From NCBI GenBank assembly GCA_027886175.1, contig JAJNNQ010000130.1, positions 14,277,501 through 14,341,500 of the forward strand: a stretch of 64,000 nucleotides of DNA, given 5' to 3'. A model generated the notes under the pieces. It worked only from the letters and a program-made list of their open reading frames with translations, had not been told where the DNA came from and did no database searches. The stretch is from Phylloscopus collybita. Taxonomy: Eukaryota > Chordata > Aves > Passeriformes > Phylloscopidae. The position numbers were made by a program, and so were the translations under genes. Shown one piece after another: positions 52,801 through 63,756 of this stretch (positions within the stretch are counted from its first letter, which is position 1; every line of letters begins with the position of its first letter).

Positions 52801-54501
52801 GGAAGGGTATTAGGTGGGCAAGAGGAAGGTGCTGCTCTGGAAGGTTTTCTTTAGAGCTATTGGTGGAGCTTTAATTGCAGCAAAAGGTGGAAAAAAAGTC
52901 AGGACAAGACGGGGTGAGAGTCTCAGGCAGATACTCTTTAACTGAAGAGTATTTTCAACATGTCTGTAAGGATAATATTAATTTGTTGATGCTATTTGAA
53001 TTTGTTGAAAATATTTTGTAAGTATTTTCTGTCTCATCAAGTGCCCTGAAAAATTATGTTGTCACTTCAATAGAAGGTTTTTTACCCCTGAAGTTTCTTC
53101 ATGAGCTAAAATGTTCTAGCTTTGAGTTAGGCCTGGCAGTAAGAAGGAGATAATTCTAATTTTAAAAAGAAAAAGAAAACTTTTACTAGATTTACCCCAA
53201 AATGACACTTGGTTTGCTCATCTATTTCTCATGTCAAGCATCAGTCTGGGGTCTGTTTTTTAATACTATTTGGCAAAGAGCCAAGTTCAACCAAGGCTGG
53301 CATCCAGCTTTTGGAGATCAAGAGATCTCAGATCACAGAAGATAAAATGGCATTCTCACCCCTGCAGAGGCTGTTGAGAGGGGAAGTGACAAGGTTACTC
53401 AGTGGGTTACAAATCGAACTGGAGGTGCTGCATGAGAGCCTGTAAAATTTAGTCACACTAAATTATCGTGATTGTACCTCTGAACCTAAAGTCTTTTTAG
53501 CAATGAAGGCAAAAAAATATCCCTAGAAAATCCTTCCCAGCCTGACTCTGTTCCATTTCTTTCTGCTTTGGATTTGCTGGGCTTTCTTTTGTTCTTTTTC
53601 CTCTAAGGAAATACAGCATTACCGAATTACCCTCAGTAAATCCTAAATCTGCTGTGGGAGCTGGGAGAGCCAGCAGAGCCCCGGATGAGGAGCGCTGATA
53701 ACGGCTCCTGCAGAGCAGGAAAGGACAAGGATGACACCATTTAGCACAGAATAAAGCTGCATCAAGGCTTTAAGAGTGGCTGTTGCAAAAGAATCTTTGG
53801 GATTCTATTTTTTTTTTTTTTTCTTTTTGTACAATGAATCTGTGTCAGTGTTTGAGGTTTTTGGTTAGCAGGTTTCAATTCTCCTTCTGCGTCAGCAAAG
53901 GCATTTGTGCCAGAAATTTCAAGAAGCCTTATTCCACTACCTGGAGAGGAGGGGGAAACCTATAACAGGGTAAAGTGGAGAAAGAATTCCACTCATCCAC
54001 CTACGTTTTTCTCATTCTCCAGGGCTCTCTCTTTTCCTTCTCTTGGTGCTGAGAATAATTTTTCTTTCTACTGTATTCTGGAGTAGCCCTCACCTAATAC
54101 ATTTTATCTTGCTAATAAACTAGTTTTCTGATAGTTTTAGTTTTAAGTGTGTTTGTGACACTACCTGGGTCTTAAAATTGATACTAAATGACCACAGTAC
54201 ATAAAGCTTAATCTTAGAAAATGAGAAATTGATTCTCATCTTGTTTAAGTGGTCAGATACCATGGTGTGTAAAATAATAATTGTGTGTGATTCTTAGTTC
54301 TTTAATTTTGTAATGGGGAAAACTAGAAAGCTTCTGTTTGAATCCACTTTCAGTTGTAAGAATCAGTTAAGACTTATGCAAGTGTTGAGGGATTTCAGTG
54401 ATAGCTGGAAATAGCAAGGGAGTGGTGGTTTTGAAACCTCTCCAGTGAGTGAAGCATAAATAGAAAATAATGCCACTTCTCACTGTGAGGAGCTATATCA
54501 A

Positions 54502-54563
54502 AATTTTCACTTTTATTTGTACCAATTTTCACTTTTATTTGTACAAATTCTCACTTTTATTCT
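54502..54563. repeat. 22-bp tandem repeat, about three copies
   Basis: Copies start at 54502, 54524 and 54546 with the unit AATTTTCACTTTTATTTGTA plus two bases. The first two are nearly identical. The third has one change near its start and diverges at its end (ATTCTGG), so it is partial. Confidence 0.88.
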
Positions 54564-54564
54564 G

Positions 54565-57500
54565 GAAAGTTTTGTAAGAACAGTCAAGTATTTCCATTTT
54601 TCTCTGAAACTGGGCAAGTTTATGCCCCCCATTACCATGGAGTGCTTTTGCTTTGGAGGGAGAAAATGCAGATAAATTTAATCAGTCTTCACATCCCTGT
54701 GGAAGCTTTTGATTCATTTCCTTTCTGGGAGTAGAGGAGCAGCTAAGAGCAGTTTAAGCAGGTCAGATCACTTAGCCAGGATCCTGTCTTTGGGGCCAGA
54801 AGTAGCTTTTATAGCAAAACGTGAGTCTGAACAGTGACAATTATTTAAAGTATGACTGACATATACCTGTGAGTAATAATCAAGATTCTGTGTAAAGAAA
54901 AGAGGATCTGTAGCAGCTCTGTACTCACTGGTCAATCATGAAGGATTTCCAGGGTTTGGAAGCAGGTTTCTGAAACAAATTTTGAGGTGAAAGAGGTTGC
55001 ATTTTCCTCGTCTGGATGTCCAGTACCATGCTGGCTCAGTGAGGCTGTTCCTTGGAATTTCATTTGTTTTGTTTTGGTGGTTTATTTTTAAGTTCCTGAG
55101 CTCATTTTCATGACAATGTATGTGATGGCTCCAAGGTTTCAGTTCCTTACTGGTAATCACACTTCAGAATGCATTTTTTTTTTGTGAACAATTAAGACAG
55201 AATAACATTAATATGTATAAATGTCTACATATAGCACACAGAGAAAAAAACTGTCACCTTCTTTCCTACTCATTTAGGCTCACAAGTTGGCCCTACAGAG
55301 TTGGAGTTCATCTTTATTATCTTGGATAGGAATCTCATATCATCATGTCATTTTTCACGATAAGCTAAAAATGTGTTTGGGAACAGAAAGACCTGTTTGT
55401 TCTGGAATAGGAATTTGAGTCTGTCTTCACTTCACTGCAACTTATCCTCATGATAAACACGGCCAGAATATGGGAAACAGTGGTGTCCCTGAATCTAACA
55501 CCTCTGTTTGATTTTATTGGGGTCTGGTATTCCCCCAGCATCAGAGTGCCAGGATTCAAAATAAATACTGGTGAGTGGATGAAAGTGAAAAAAAAAAAAA
55601 TCCAGAGATTCTAAATTTGTTCAACACCCACATTGGAAAGGCAGAGCAAGAAGAGAAGTTAAAAAATAGAGATTTCAATACTGATGTGGAGGGCAGGAGG
55701 GGAACTGGGTACAAATTAGGAGCTGCAACACAGTTATACCCTGTTTTGTTAGGAGGCACAAGCAAGCCTGTTATTTTATGCTGAAACATTGGATGAGAAC
55801 TTGTAAAAAATATGCATTTTTCCTTTTTAGCTAAACACTTCCAAAAGTAATGAACAAAGATGGACAACTATTAGAGGACTTTATGTATTTTAATGTTACA
55901 AGTGGGAACTGCAGGATTAAAACAAAGATATCAAAATGCCATATGCTAGTTTTTGTCTGTTACAGAATCAATTCAGCTGCTTATAACTTTAGGTTCTTAT
56001 TACTGCAGAGGTGAAAAATGCAGTCTTTGTGGTCCTTGTAATCAGTTCCAAAACCTTGGATCCTAAGCCACAACTCATTTAAATGCTCTGGGATCTTGCT
56101 CTTTATCTTCTTGGAGGTAAAAAATAAATCCATGAAAGAAAGTGTAGTAATTCTTCCATATGTCTGGCCATGCTCACTCCCCTCCTGTTCACAAATGTTC
56201 CTCAGCGTTTTCCCTGCTCGTGGGCTCCCTTTAGCCCTGTGCTTGTACCTGATGGATGATCGACGTCCTGGAACCTCTGTTCTCTTGGGCTTCCAGCCTA
56301 ACCTTGAAGCCTTCAGGTGTCACATATATTCAGTGCCTTGGAATTTTTTTTTTTTTTTCACCATTTTAATCCTCCGTCATCAATCTGCTAACAATCGCCT
56401 CATGTTTTGTTTCATCTCAGGAAACATCTGGAATAGCCATACATATTTAGTGGTTTTTTGTTGAAAGGATCTTTTTTTTTTTTATTTGGTTTCATATGTC
56501 ATTTTTCTTCTTTCATATACCTTGCTTAGCTACCTATTTTCACTTATATATATGTTGGGTCATGAATTTGTAAAGTGGATCCTTGTCCTGCCATCAAATA
56601 ATGTGTATGAGCAATTGCTTCTTTATGCAGCTTTTTAGAGTAAGTCTTCTGTAATATTTAAGAGTTGTTTGACATAACTTATCAAAACCAGTAAATAAAA
56701 AAATCATAATGTTTTAGAAATGACCAAATAATGTGACAAGGCACAGACTTAACACTGCAAATGATAAAAAATAAAACAAACAACAACAACAACAAACCCA
56801 GCTAGATAAAAAGCTGACTGAAGGTAGAAATGCAGAGCTTATCTGAGGGCATTATAGTCATACTAATTTTAATAAAAAATAATTATAGACCAAATCTTTT
56901 GTATAACAGCCTGTTGCATAGAGCTCCCTGATGGGGAAAAAGTAAAATTAAAAAACAAGAAGTAGATTCAGGGTTCATCTCTGTTCTCAAGGCTTCAAAC
57001 CCTGTTCTGGAGGACAGTGCTTCGAGAACTAAGCTAAAATATAGTAAGAAAATGGTGGTAAATAGACTGAGAGAGGGAAGGTGTTAATATTTTCCTTGAA
57101 GTGATGCCACACACAGCCAGGACTAGTGGAAGAATCTGAGGAAGGGCCAAAAAGGGAACAAAAATTAAATAAACTCTGGGCTGGGGCATCCTTCTGAATC
57201 AGGGACTCCTATTTCTGGCACGGTTTGCTGCGAGGGGAGGAGAGGGCTGTGTGAGCAGCATCTGGCTCTTGTGCTATCATAGGTTTGAGAGATAGAAACA
57301 CCCCTGAGCACCACAATTAGATAGAGTCCCTGTCAGTTGAAGGCATATTGTCTTAACTCTGTCACTACCTGTGCTGCTGACACCATAGATGTACATCTAC
57401 AGAAATGCTGTCCCTGTGTTTAAAACTGTCTGAGAGCCCTGTTTGTTGTGTACTTTCCATTTGGTGGGTTATACAGTTGTTTTTTTCTCCATGACTCCTT

Positions 57501-58200
57501 TGAGGAGAGATGATTTTGTAATTTGAACCACAAGCAAATTAGCTATCACTTTTGGCTGGTGCATTTATGGTTTGCTTTCAACCTGGTTTTAAAACTTGCT
57601 CATCTGTCTCGCTGGCTCCTATGTTTTAGGGGGGATCTAATGTCCCTGTAACCATTAAGATTTGGCCACGTTCTGTTCCAATGTAACAGCTCCTCGGAGC
57701 TGCAGGAAGTTTTATTTCTGTTGCACATCTGCAGTGAGAGCCAGGCATTTGAAATCTGAGCCCCTTAAGGGCCCACGTCTCGGAGATATTGATCATCTCC
57801 TGCAACTTTTTGTCTGCTTCCAATTCCCAGTGCCGCCAGCGGGAGTCGAGGCCTCTGCACCTTGCAGGATCAGGCTCGCAGGGGTTGCTCCTGGAGGAGG
57901 TTGTCTGCCTCTGCCTTCAGCTGGCTGGCTAATCTCTCATCAGATGGTTCCATGTGTTATTGAACATCCCAGATATTCCTGCTGTCAGCTGAAGGCAGAA
58001 CAATATCTGCATTGTCTGAGCTCCATCTGAAAAGTTGCTAAGTGAGAGCAAGCTGGAGTCGTGGATTTCAGCTTTTTTGGAAATTTGCATGTGAGGCTTC
58101 ATTTTGGAGTATTGCCTTTATTGAGAAGGGGCATATTTTCCAGGAACTTAGGTGTTCTAGTAATTTTTTCTGTTTAATAATTTAATAGTTAAAGCAGGTT
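54565..58200. other. Non-coding unique sequence
   Basis: No gene or recognised transposon was found. T15 lies at 56344-56358 and (AAC)n at 56772-56797. The block 57640-58030 is GC- and CpG-richer than its surroundings and compositionally complex; it may be a conserved non-coding element. ORFs there on both strands are short and unrecognised. Confidence 0.5.
56772..56797. repeat. (AAC)n microsatellite
   Basis: A/C-only stretch with about four consecutive AAC triplets after AAAAC-type words. Confidence 0.85.
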
Positions 58201-58279
58201 AATAATTAAAGGCATGCTGCAATACGACACAAATGAACGACACTCACATGCTGAGATGTCCAAGGCAAAAAAGGGGTAC

Positions 58280-58285
58280 TTTATT
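58280..58285 (-). promoter_or_regulatory. LTR polyadenylation signal AATAAA
   Basis: TTTATT on the plus strand is AATAAA on the minus strand, just before the presumed R/U5 boundary of the LTR at 58215-58890. Confidence 0.5.
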
Positions 58286-58420
58286 CACAGACCTCGACAC
58301 TTACAGAATTCCAACAGTGACCATGGATTGGAGGATGAAAATTGTCTTCTCCAACTACACTGGTCAAACCAGCAGTCCATCAGTTCTCTCCTCCTCCAGA
58401 AAGGAATGCAAAACAATCAT

Positions 58421-58430
58421 TATTTACATA
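58421..58430 (-). promoter_or_regulatory. LTR TATA-like element
   Basis: The minus strand reads TATGTAAATA, about 135 bp upstream of the LTR's AATAAA. It is a plausible relic core promoter, without evidence of activity. Confidence 0.35.
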
Positions 58431-59031
58431 AAAAGTGCGTGAGAAGCTCCACCACAAAAACAAAGCATCAGGAGGCTGAAAAGAACTTCAGAAAAACTTT
58501 AGAAGAACAGGGCAACAATGTGGGATTAATTTCCAGGTGGGGCTTCTATCCTGCTCAGACTAGCAATGAAACAGGGAGGCGACTTAAGAACTCCAGCTCT
58601 TTGAGATGGTGGAGACAGTTCGTGTTTGATAAGGTCCCAAAAGGATCTTCAGAAAGAGTTGTGAACATTTAGTATGACTGGAAAAGAGAACTGCATCTGA
58701 ACCAATGGGAGGTGAGGAGGAAGAAAGCCTCACCTGAGCACAGCCTTTTTTTCAGTGGAGGGCTAAAGGAACGATTTCTAGAACCAGGGCCCCAAATTCT
58801 AATACTTTTGAGGATATGAACAGCCCCTCTTAGCTCCTTCTCATAGAATTTATGAATAAAGAAAATTATTGACATTAACACAATTTTACAGGAGGTGACA
58901 GTGGATAACTGTACATAACTTTATGGATCCTTTTTCCTTGCATTTTGTGAATAAAAGATTTTCTGAAAGGAGACTGTACTAAAGTATAAGCCAAGTTCTA
59001 CTTTCTGCAGAATTCTAACACTTAAATAGTG

Positions 59032-59051
59032 AAAAAAAAAAAAAAAAAAAA
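59032..59051. repeat. Poly-A tract (A20)
   Basis: Twenty uninterrupted A residues immediately before the right-hand copy of the 13-bp direct repeat. Interpreted as the possible tail of the 58203-59066 insertion. Confidence 0.93.
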
Positions 59052-59066
59052 GCTAATTTAAGGCAT

Positions 59067-62000
59067 AGCAAGGGCTGTTTTTTAGGAATCTGAAGCACCT
59101 GTCAAACGGAAATTGCATGGAACCTCAAAAAAGCAAACCCAAACTATCCTTAAGTAGCCAATAAAAGTTGAAGGAATTATTAAAATGCTGAGCATAACAC
59201 TTACTGAGTAAACCCCTTTTTCTCCCCTACTTGCACACAGCTGCTTTGAATACACTCAGCACACACTTTATTCTCCAGACCTCTATTCCTGAGTGGGACA
59301 GGACATTCTTAGTTGCCTTCCCAGTCAGAGCTTTGGTCTTGAGTTTTTCTGTTTTCACTGGAGTCAGCTTAGGCTGTATTAAGCCAAAGTGCACAGTTCA
59401 TTGGACAGGTGAAAACTGGCAATTTGAAAGTATGATGCCTTTTCCAGAGACTGGATCTATCCTTGTCCTAGGCAATTATTTTGGCAGTGCAGTTTCCATT
59501 TTCCAAGCAGCAATGCTGCCAAAGATTTTGATCAGTCGGGGGCAAAAAATTCTGCTAAAAAAGTTAAAGCTAAATCAGCATGTTGAAATCAATAGGCAGA
59601 TGTGGAACAGTAAACACAGAAAAGCAGAAATGTATCTGCTACGTCTTCCCTAGGTTTTGTTCTTTTGGTGCAGATATTTGCTGTGTCTTTGCAGATTCAA
59701 TATTGGTAGTTTAAAAGGACAATAACTTGTTTGTGCAATAGTTACCTGCAGCCTGATGCACCTATTGTCATTAAGTAGCCCCTGTAAAGATCCTTGCAGC
59801 TGACCAGCATTTTTCTGAATGAGCTGTTGCATACTTACTGAATCTTCTGATAGGGAAACTTTTCTGTCAGAGCAAAAATTATTCATTATAAACCTCCTAA
59901 ACCCAATTTGAGTTTCCTTGATGTAGAAACCAGGGTGTGGGAAGAGTGGGAAGAGGAAATGGTGCATGTCAGGGTCCTGTTTTGAAGGCAGGGCATTTCC
60001 AGGATGTGCATCTGAAGCCAAGGATGCTCCTGGATGCCATGGTATGGTTTTGCTTACAATTGTCCCTGGTGTGGGGGTCATGTCCTAGCTATCAGTTCTC
60101 TTTCTTCAGGAATAATTTTCTCAGTAATTTTATGATTGGTTCACTCTCCAAAACAGTTATTCTAGACTCTCTGAGGAAAATAATATTTGTGATTTTATAT
60201 GAAGAAAATATTTGAAAACCTAGGTACAGCTTGGTCTTGCTTTTCCCCAGCTGGAAGAAATATTCCTGCTTTTAGACAATTTTAACAGCTGCAAGAAAGC
60301 CTTGGTTGTATTTGATCTGCCAGTGAAATTAGTTCTTATTGTTAATAAAACCTGATCTCTTTGACTGGATGTTTAAGAAATTACTGTGCAGCAAATGTAA
60401 CCATCAGTGTGGGAACAGGAGTTGGCATTAAACTTCTGTGTTTATCAGAACAGATACAGAACCTAACCACAGAAAAAGATGACTATTGGTAGGAATGTGG
60501 GCACTTTGGTGATTAGATATGAGTTTTCTGGGTATTTCTGTGATCCATTTAGGTTCCTGTCTTGTTTTAGGCTGTATTTAACTGAATTTGTGTGTCTCTC
60601 TGATGCCCCTGGGACTACTCACCTGGGTTATTTGTGCCCTTAAATATATTAAGAAGAAGTCCTCAGGGAGGTGTTTCAATAACAAAATAAAATAGATTTG
60701 AAATAAATCTAATTAATTAAGAATTCTGATTTTCATTACATTATATTGATGTAAATCAGATACTGGACAGAAGTAGAAACAAAATGATAGAGGTGGTGGC
60801 ATTTCCTGTAAGATTTCTGGTGTGGTGCTTGTCATCAGATAAGGAAGATCAGAATTTCAGCATGGCTATGTAGACATTTTAATATTTGAAAGCCAATTCC
60901 AGAAAAATACACAGAGGAAAAAGGAGATAACTTAAGTAAGGAATCTTCCCAGTATTGTATCCAAAGAGAAAATATAGCAGAGAGTTGTATTTGGGAAGTA
61001 CAAGACCTGTTTTGACTCTGTAAAGTTATGTAGTACTTAACCGGGTAACCAGAAGATTAAGGGTGCTTCTGTTCAGGCAGTGGAATCCCAGCATAGCAGA
61101 ATGTGGGTTTGAGTCCTGACTCTTGAAGATATGAAAATTAGGCTTAAGGATACTCGTAGATTTTGTTCATTTTATTGGAAAAACAGGAGCCTAAAAAATT
61201 AAAAAGGCCACGTACTTATGTGTTGGGATTAATCTGGGCCAGGAAGGAACTTCATCCCATGCCACACCTAAGGACAGCTGTACTCCGTCCTGGGAACACA
61301 GGTTTTGAGGAAAGCACCTTAATTGCGTGGGAGAAAGCAACACGGGGTCAGGGATTTGGCTGGGTCATAATAGGGCAGAGAGTGCAGGTGTGCTTCTGTG
61401 TGTCATGGGAAGCTTTGGAGGGGTTTGCACCCTTGGTCTTGTCCCTTAAAGCAGCTCCCCAGGAGACACTTGTATGAACTTGTTTTCCATGTCATTGTCC
61501 AGCTGGTCTGACTGCAGAGAGGCAATGCTGGACATGGGCACAATGAGATGTTTTTTTCTGTGCCTCTGATGAGTCACCTCCAAGAAAATAAAGAGGGGGA
61601 ACATGGCATGCAGAAAATGCCTGCTCTTGGCCTGATACACGTAAGAAACTGAGTGTGCATGTTAATTTACTGTGGGGAACAGAACTGGAATCACTGTGTG
61701 GTTTTTTTGAGTTCTTAGTGATGTAATCCTCTTAGCAAAATGACATTACTTTGAAGATCACCTTTGCATTCTTTAATAAATATGGAAGTGGTAGAAAGTA
61801 GGAGCCTATATAATGGCAATGATATGACAACATTCATCCTCTGATAATGCTGAAATACAGATCTTTCCTCTATGCCTATGAAGTTCAGGCTTGCATTATA
61901 TTCTTGAGTTGTTCATGCTTGTTTTTTGAGGAAACTCTGACTGCGGTTGTTCATCACACACATTTTTGGTTGTTTGCAGTGCGAACTGAAGATGCTTTTA

Positions 62001-62570
62001 TTTGTTGGAAATGCTTAATTTATCTATTTTTAAACTCTTTTTTTAAAAAAAACTAAAAAACACTCACTTCAACTCCACTGCTTAAAGGCAAAAAAACTAC
62101 ACAAAACCCCAAGACACCCCACAAAATGTGAAAGGCTGACCAAAAGCTGGTTCACTCTACTTGTACATGTGATCTTATCAGCCTGGCCTTTTCCTTTCCA
62201 GATGTCACAGTTTTATGTGGTGTAAATGATACTCTCATTACCCAGATGGTCTAAGAAGGCAACAGTTTCTGGGAGGTCAATGCTATTTAATTCTCTACAT
62301 CCTGGGTCTATAAAAAGAGGAACTGGTCAGTAAAGTGTCTGAATATCGCAATATTCATTTGGGAACTGAAGCCTTGAACCTACTGACTGTGCACTTGACC
62401 AGATGTGGCCTCATCTGTACAGACAGCAACCAGACCACCAATAAAATTATTCAAAATAAGACTCAAGAGTGGCAATCACAGGGCTGCTACTCTCATCACA
62501 ATGAATTTAATTTTGAACAAACAGTGAGGGTTTAGTTCTCATTCACACTGAAATAGAATGGGTTGAAGGG
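59067..62570. other. Non-coding unique sequence
   Basis: No gene was recognised. ORFs of 140 and 143 codons (59231-59653 plus, 59650-60081 minus) show no recognisable domain. An A/C-rich stretch lies at about 62046-62126. GGTTTGAGTCC at 61106-61116 resembles a tRNA B box but lacks tRNA structure. Confidence 0.5.
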
Positions 62571-62576
62571 AGGAGG

Positions 62577-62725
62577 TTTTTTTCTCTCTTTTTTTTTTTT
62601 TTTGGTAGTTTTGCCTTTCTTTTTTTTGTGAAGGAGGTGTTTGGTTTTTTTGTTTGTTTGTTTGTTTGTTTTAGTGGGTGGTTTTGTTCGTTTGGTTCAT
62701 GTGTTTGTTTGTTTGTTTCCCCCAG
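62577..62725. repeat. Poly-T and (TTTG)n low-complexity tract
   Basis: T-runs at about 62577-62603 and 62618-62627 are followed by perfect TTTG units (about 62648-62670) and further TTTG/GTTT sequence to about 62718. Translations on both strands are low-complexity. Confidence 0.92.
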
Positions 62726-62729
62726 AGAA

Positions 62730-63400
62730 GTATCTGACAGTGAACTTGGTCCTAATTTTCTGTACAGATATCTTTGGGAAGAAGAAAGGTAATTCAGCAC
62801 AGCTTAAGAGAACCAATAATTGGGCACAAAGGGCTTAATTACTTTTGTTCTTGGAGGATGGTGTATAGCATAGGAATCTCACTGAAATTAAAATCACATA
62901 TCTGAGGGCAGGGCTGACCCATATAAAATAAGTGTGGCCTCCCTCCTAAATGCCAGAAGCTATTGGACACCTTTCAGAATGTCTCCTTGGAAATTACTTT
63001 AGGTCAGCAAATAACCAGACAGAGAAGGATTTCAAATTAACTTGTTATTGTAAATGCTATGTTAGTTTTTTCTGGAGACAGATCTGTATGCAGCAAAGTT
63101 TGCTATCTAGCTGAATTAAGTTAAAAATAGACTAAGCTAAGGTAGGCAGGTACCATCCCAGTGGTGTTCTTGAAATAGCAACAAAGTGCTCTAATTCTGG
63201 GTTTGACTGCTCCCAGTCCAGATCCCCAGATTTTTGATACAAAGCTCAGCCAGAGTTTACTGCCTCAAAGACTTATAGGTGATAGAAAAGTGCTTGTCTG
63301 CCCAAGGGAGTCACCAGTCCCAGAGGATCCCCCAGGGCTGGAGATCTGGGGAGAAGACCCTGTGTAGCTGACTTGTTTTTTTTCCAATTCTCATCTGGGA
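62730..63400. other. Non-coding sequence between two low-complexity tracts
   Basis: No gene or recognised repeat was seen. It separates the T/G tract at 62577-62725 from the large A/C tract beginning near 63406. Confidence 0.5.
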
Positions 63401-63405
63401 AAAAT

Positions 63406-63709
63406 ACAAAAAAAAAAACAACCAAAAAACCCCCCCAAAACCCCCCAAAACCAAAAAAACCCACCACACAACCAAAAAAAAAAAAAAAAAAAAACAACCT
63501 TAAAAAACCACAAAAACCAACAAACAAAAAAAAACCACCCCCCCCCAAAAAAAAAACAACAACAAAAAAAACCCCACCCCACAAACCCACAAAAAAACCC
63601 CCACAACTTTTTAAGGTGAAGTATCAAAGAAAAAAAACAAAAAACAAAAAACAAAAACAAAAACAAAAACAAAAACAAAACAAACAAACAAACAAAAAAA
63701 ACCAAAAAC

Positions 63710-63740
<31 letters not shown>

Positions 63741-63752
63741 CAAAACAAAACA
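63406..63752. repeat. Large A/C-only low-complexity region
   Basis: Two blocks. 63406-63607 contains no G and almost no T, with C-runs of 7, 6 and 9 and several of 3 to 5 among A-runs up to about 20. 63628-63752 is (CAAAAA)n, (CAAA)n and (CAAAA)n with no T and very few G. A 20-bp ordinary sequence separates them. On the minus strand the C-runs become G-runs able in principle to form quadruplexes. ORFs here on both strands are composition artefacts. Confidence 0.95.
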
Positions 63753-63756
63753 AGAT

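Larger units (their letters stand above)
49250..54500. other. Non-coding sequence with minisatellite-like duplications
   Basis: No gene was recognised. It contains a 70-bp duplication (49481-49609), an 18-bp duplication (49845-49880), an (ATTT)n-type run at about 50634-50659 and T15 at 53808-53822. A short GC-richer patch lies at about 53650-53720. ORFs are below 90 codons and unremarkable. Confidence 0.55.
58215..58890 (-). mobile_element. Probable endogenous-retrovirus LTR, antisense
   Basis: On the minus strand it begins TGTAAAATTGTG and ends GTATTGCAGCA, so it has TG...CA ends. A TATA-like TATGTAAATA lies at 58421-58430, followed about 135 bp downstream by AATAAA (58280-58285) and a U5-like tail of about 65 bp. 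That is LTR architecture. The 152-codon plus-strand ORF at 58214-58672 runs antisense through the LTR and is not a gene. No short duplication abuts these ends and no internal retroviral sequence was seen. The family is not named because I cannot align it. Confidence 0.62.
58203..59066 (+). mobile_element. Putative retroposed block with poly-A tail and flanking repeats
   Basis: A block of about 840 bp ends in A20 (59032-59051) and is flanked by TAATTAAAGGCAT (58203-58215) and TAATTTAAGGCAT (59054-59066), which match at 12 of 13 positions. A direct repeat at both ends plus a terminal poly-A is the signature of target-primed retroposition. An AATAAA lies at 58950-58955, about 77 bp before the A-run, farther than usual. 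Most of the block reads as an antisense LTR (58215-58890), so the inserted RNA would have carried one. Poly-A retrocopies are uncommon in birds. Alternatives are a chance repeat in AT-rich DNA next to an unrelated A-run, or an LTR insertion with misjudged ends. Confidence 0.4.

Noticed and set aside
58214..58672. 152-codon plus-strand ORF
   Set aside because: It runs antisense through a probable LTR, so it is not an independent gene.
61106..61116. B-box-like GGTTTGAGTCC, possible tRNA-derived SINE
   Set aside because: No matching A box, acceptor stem or tail; a single word is not enough.
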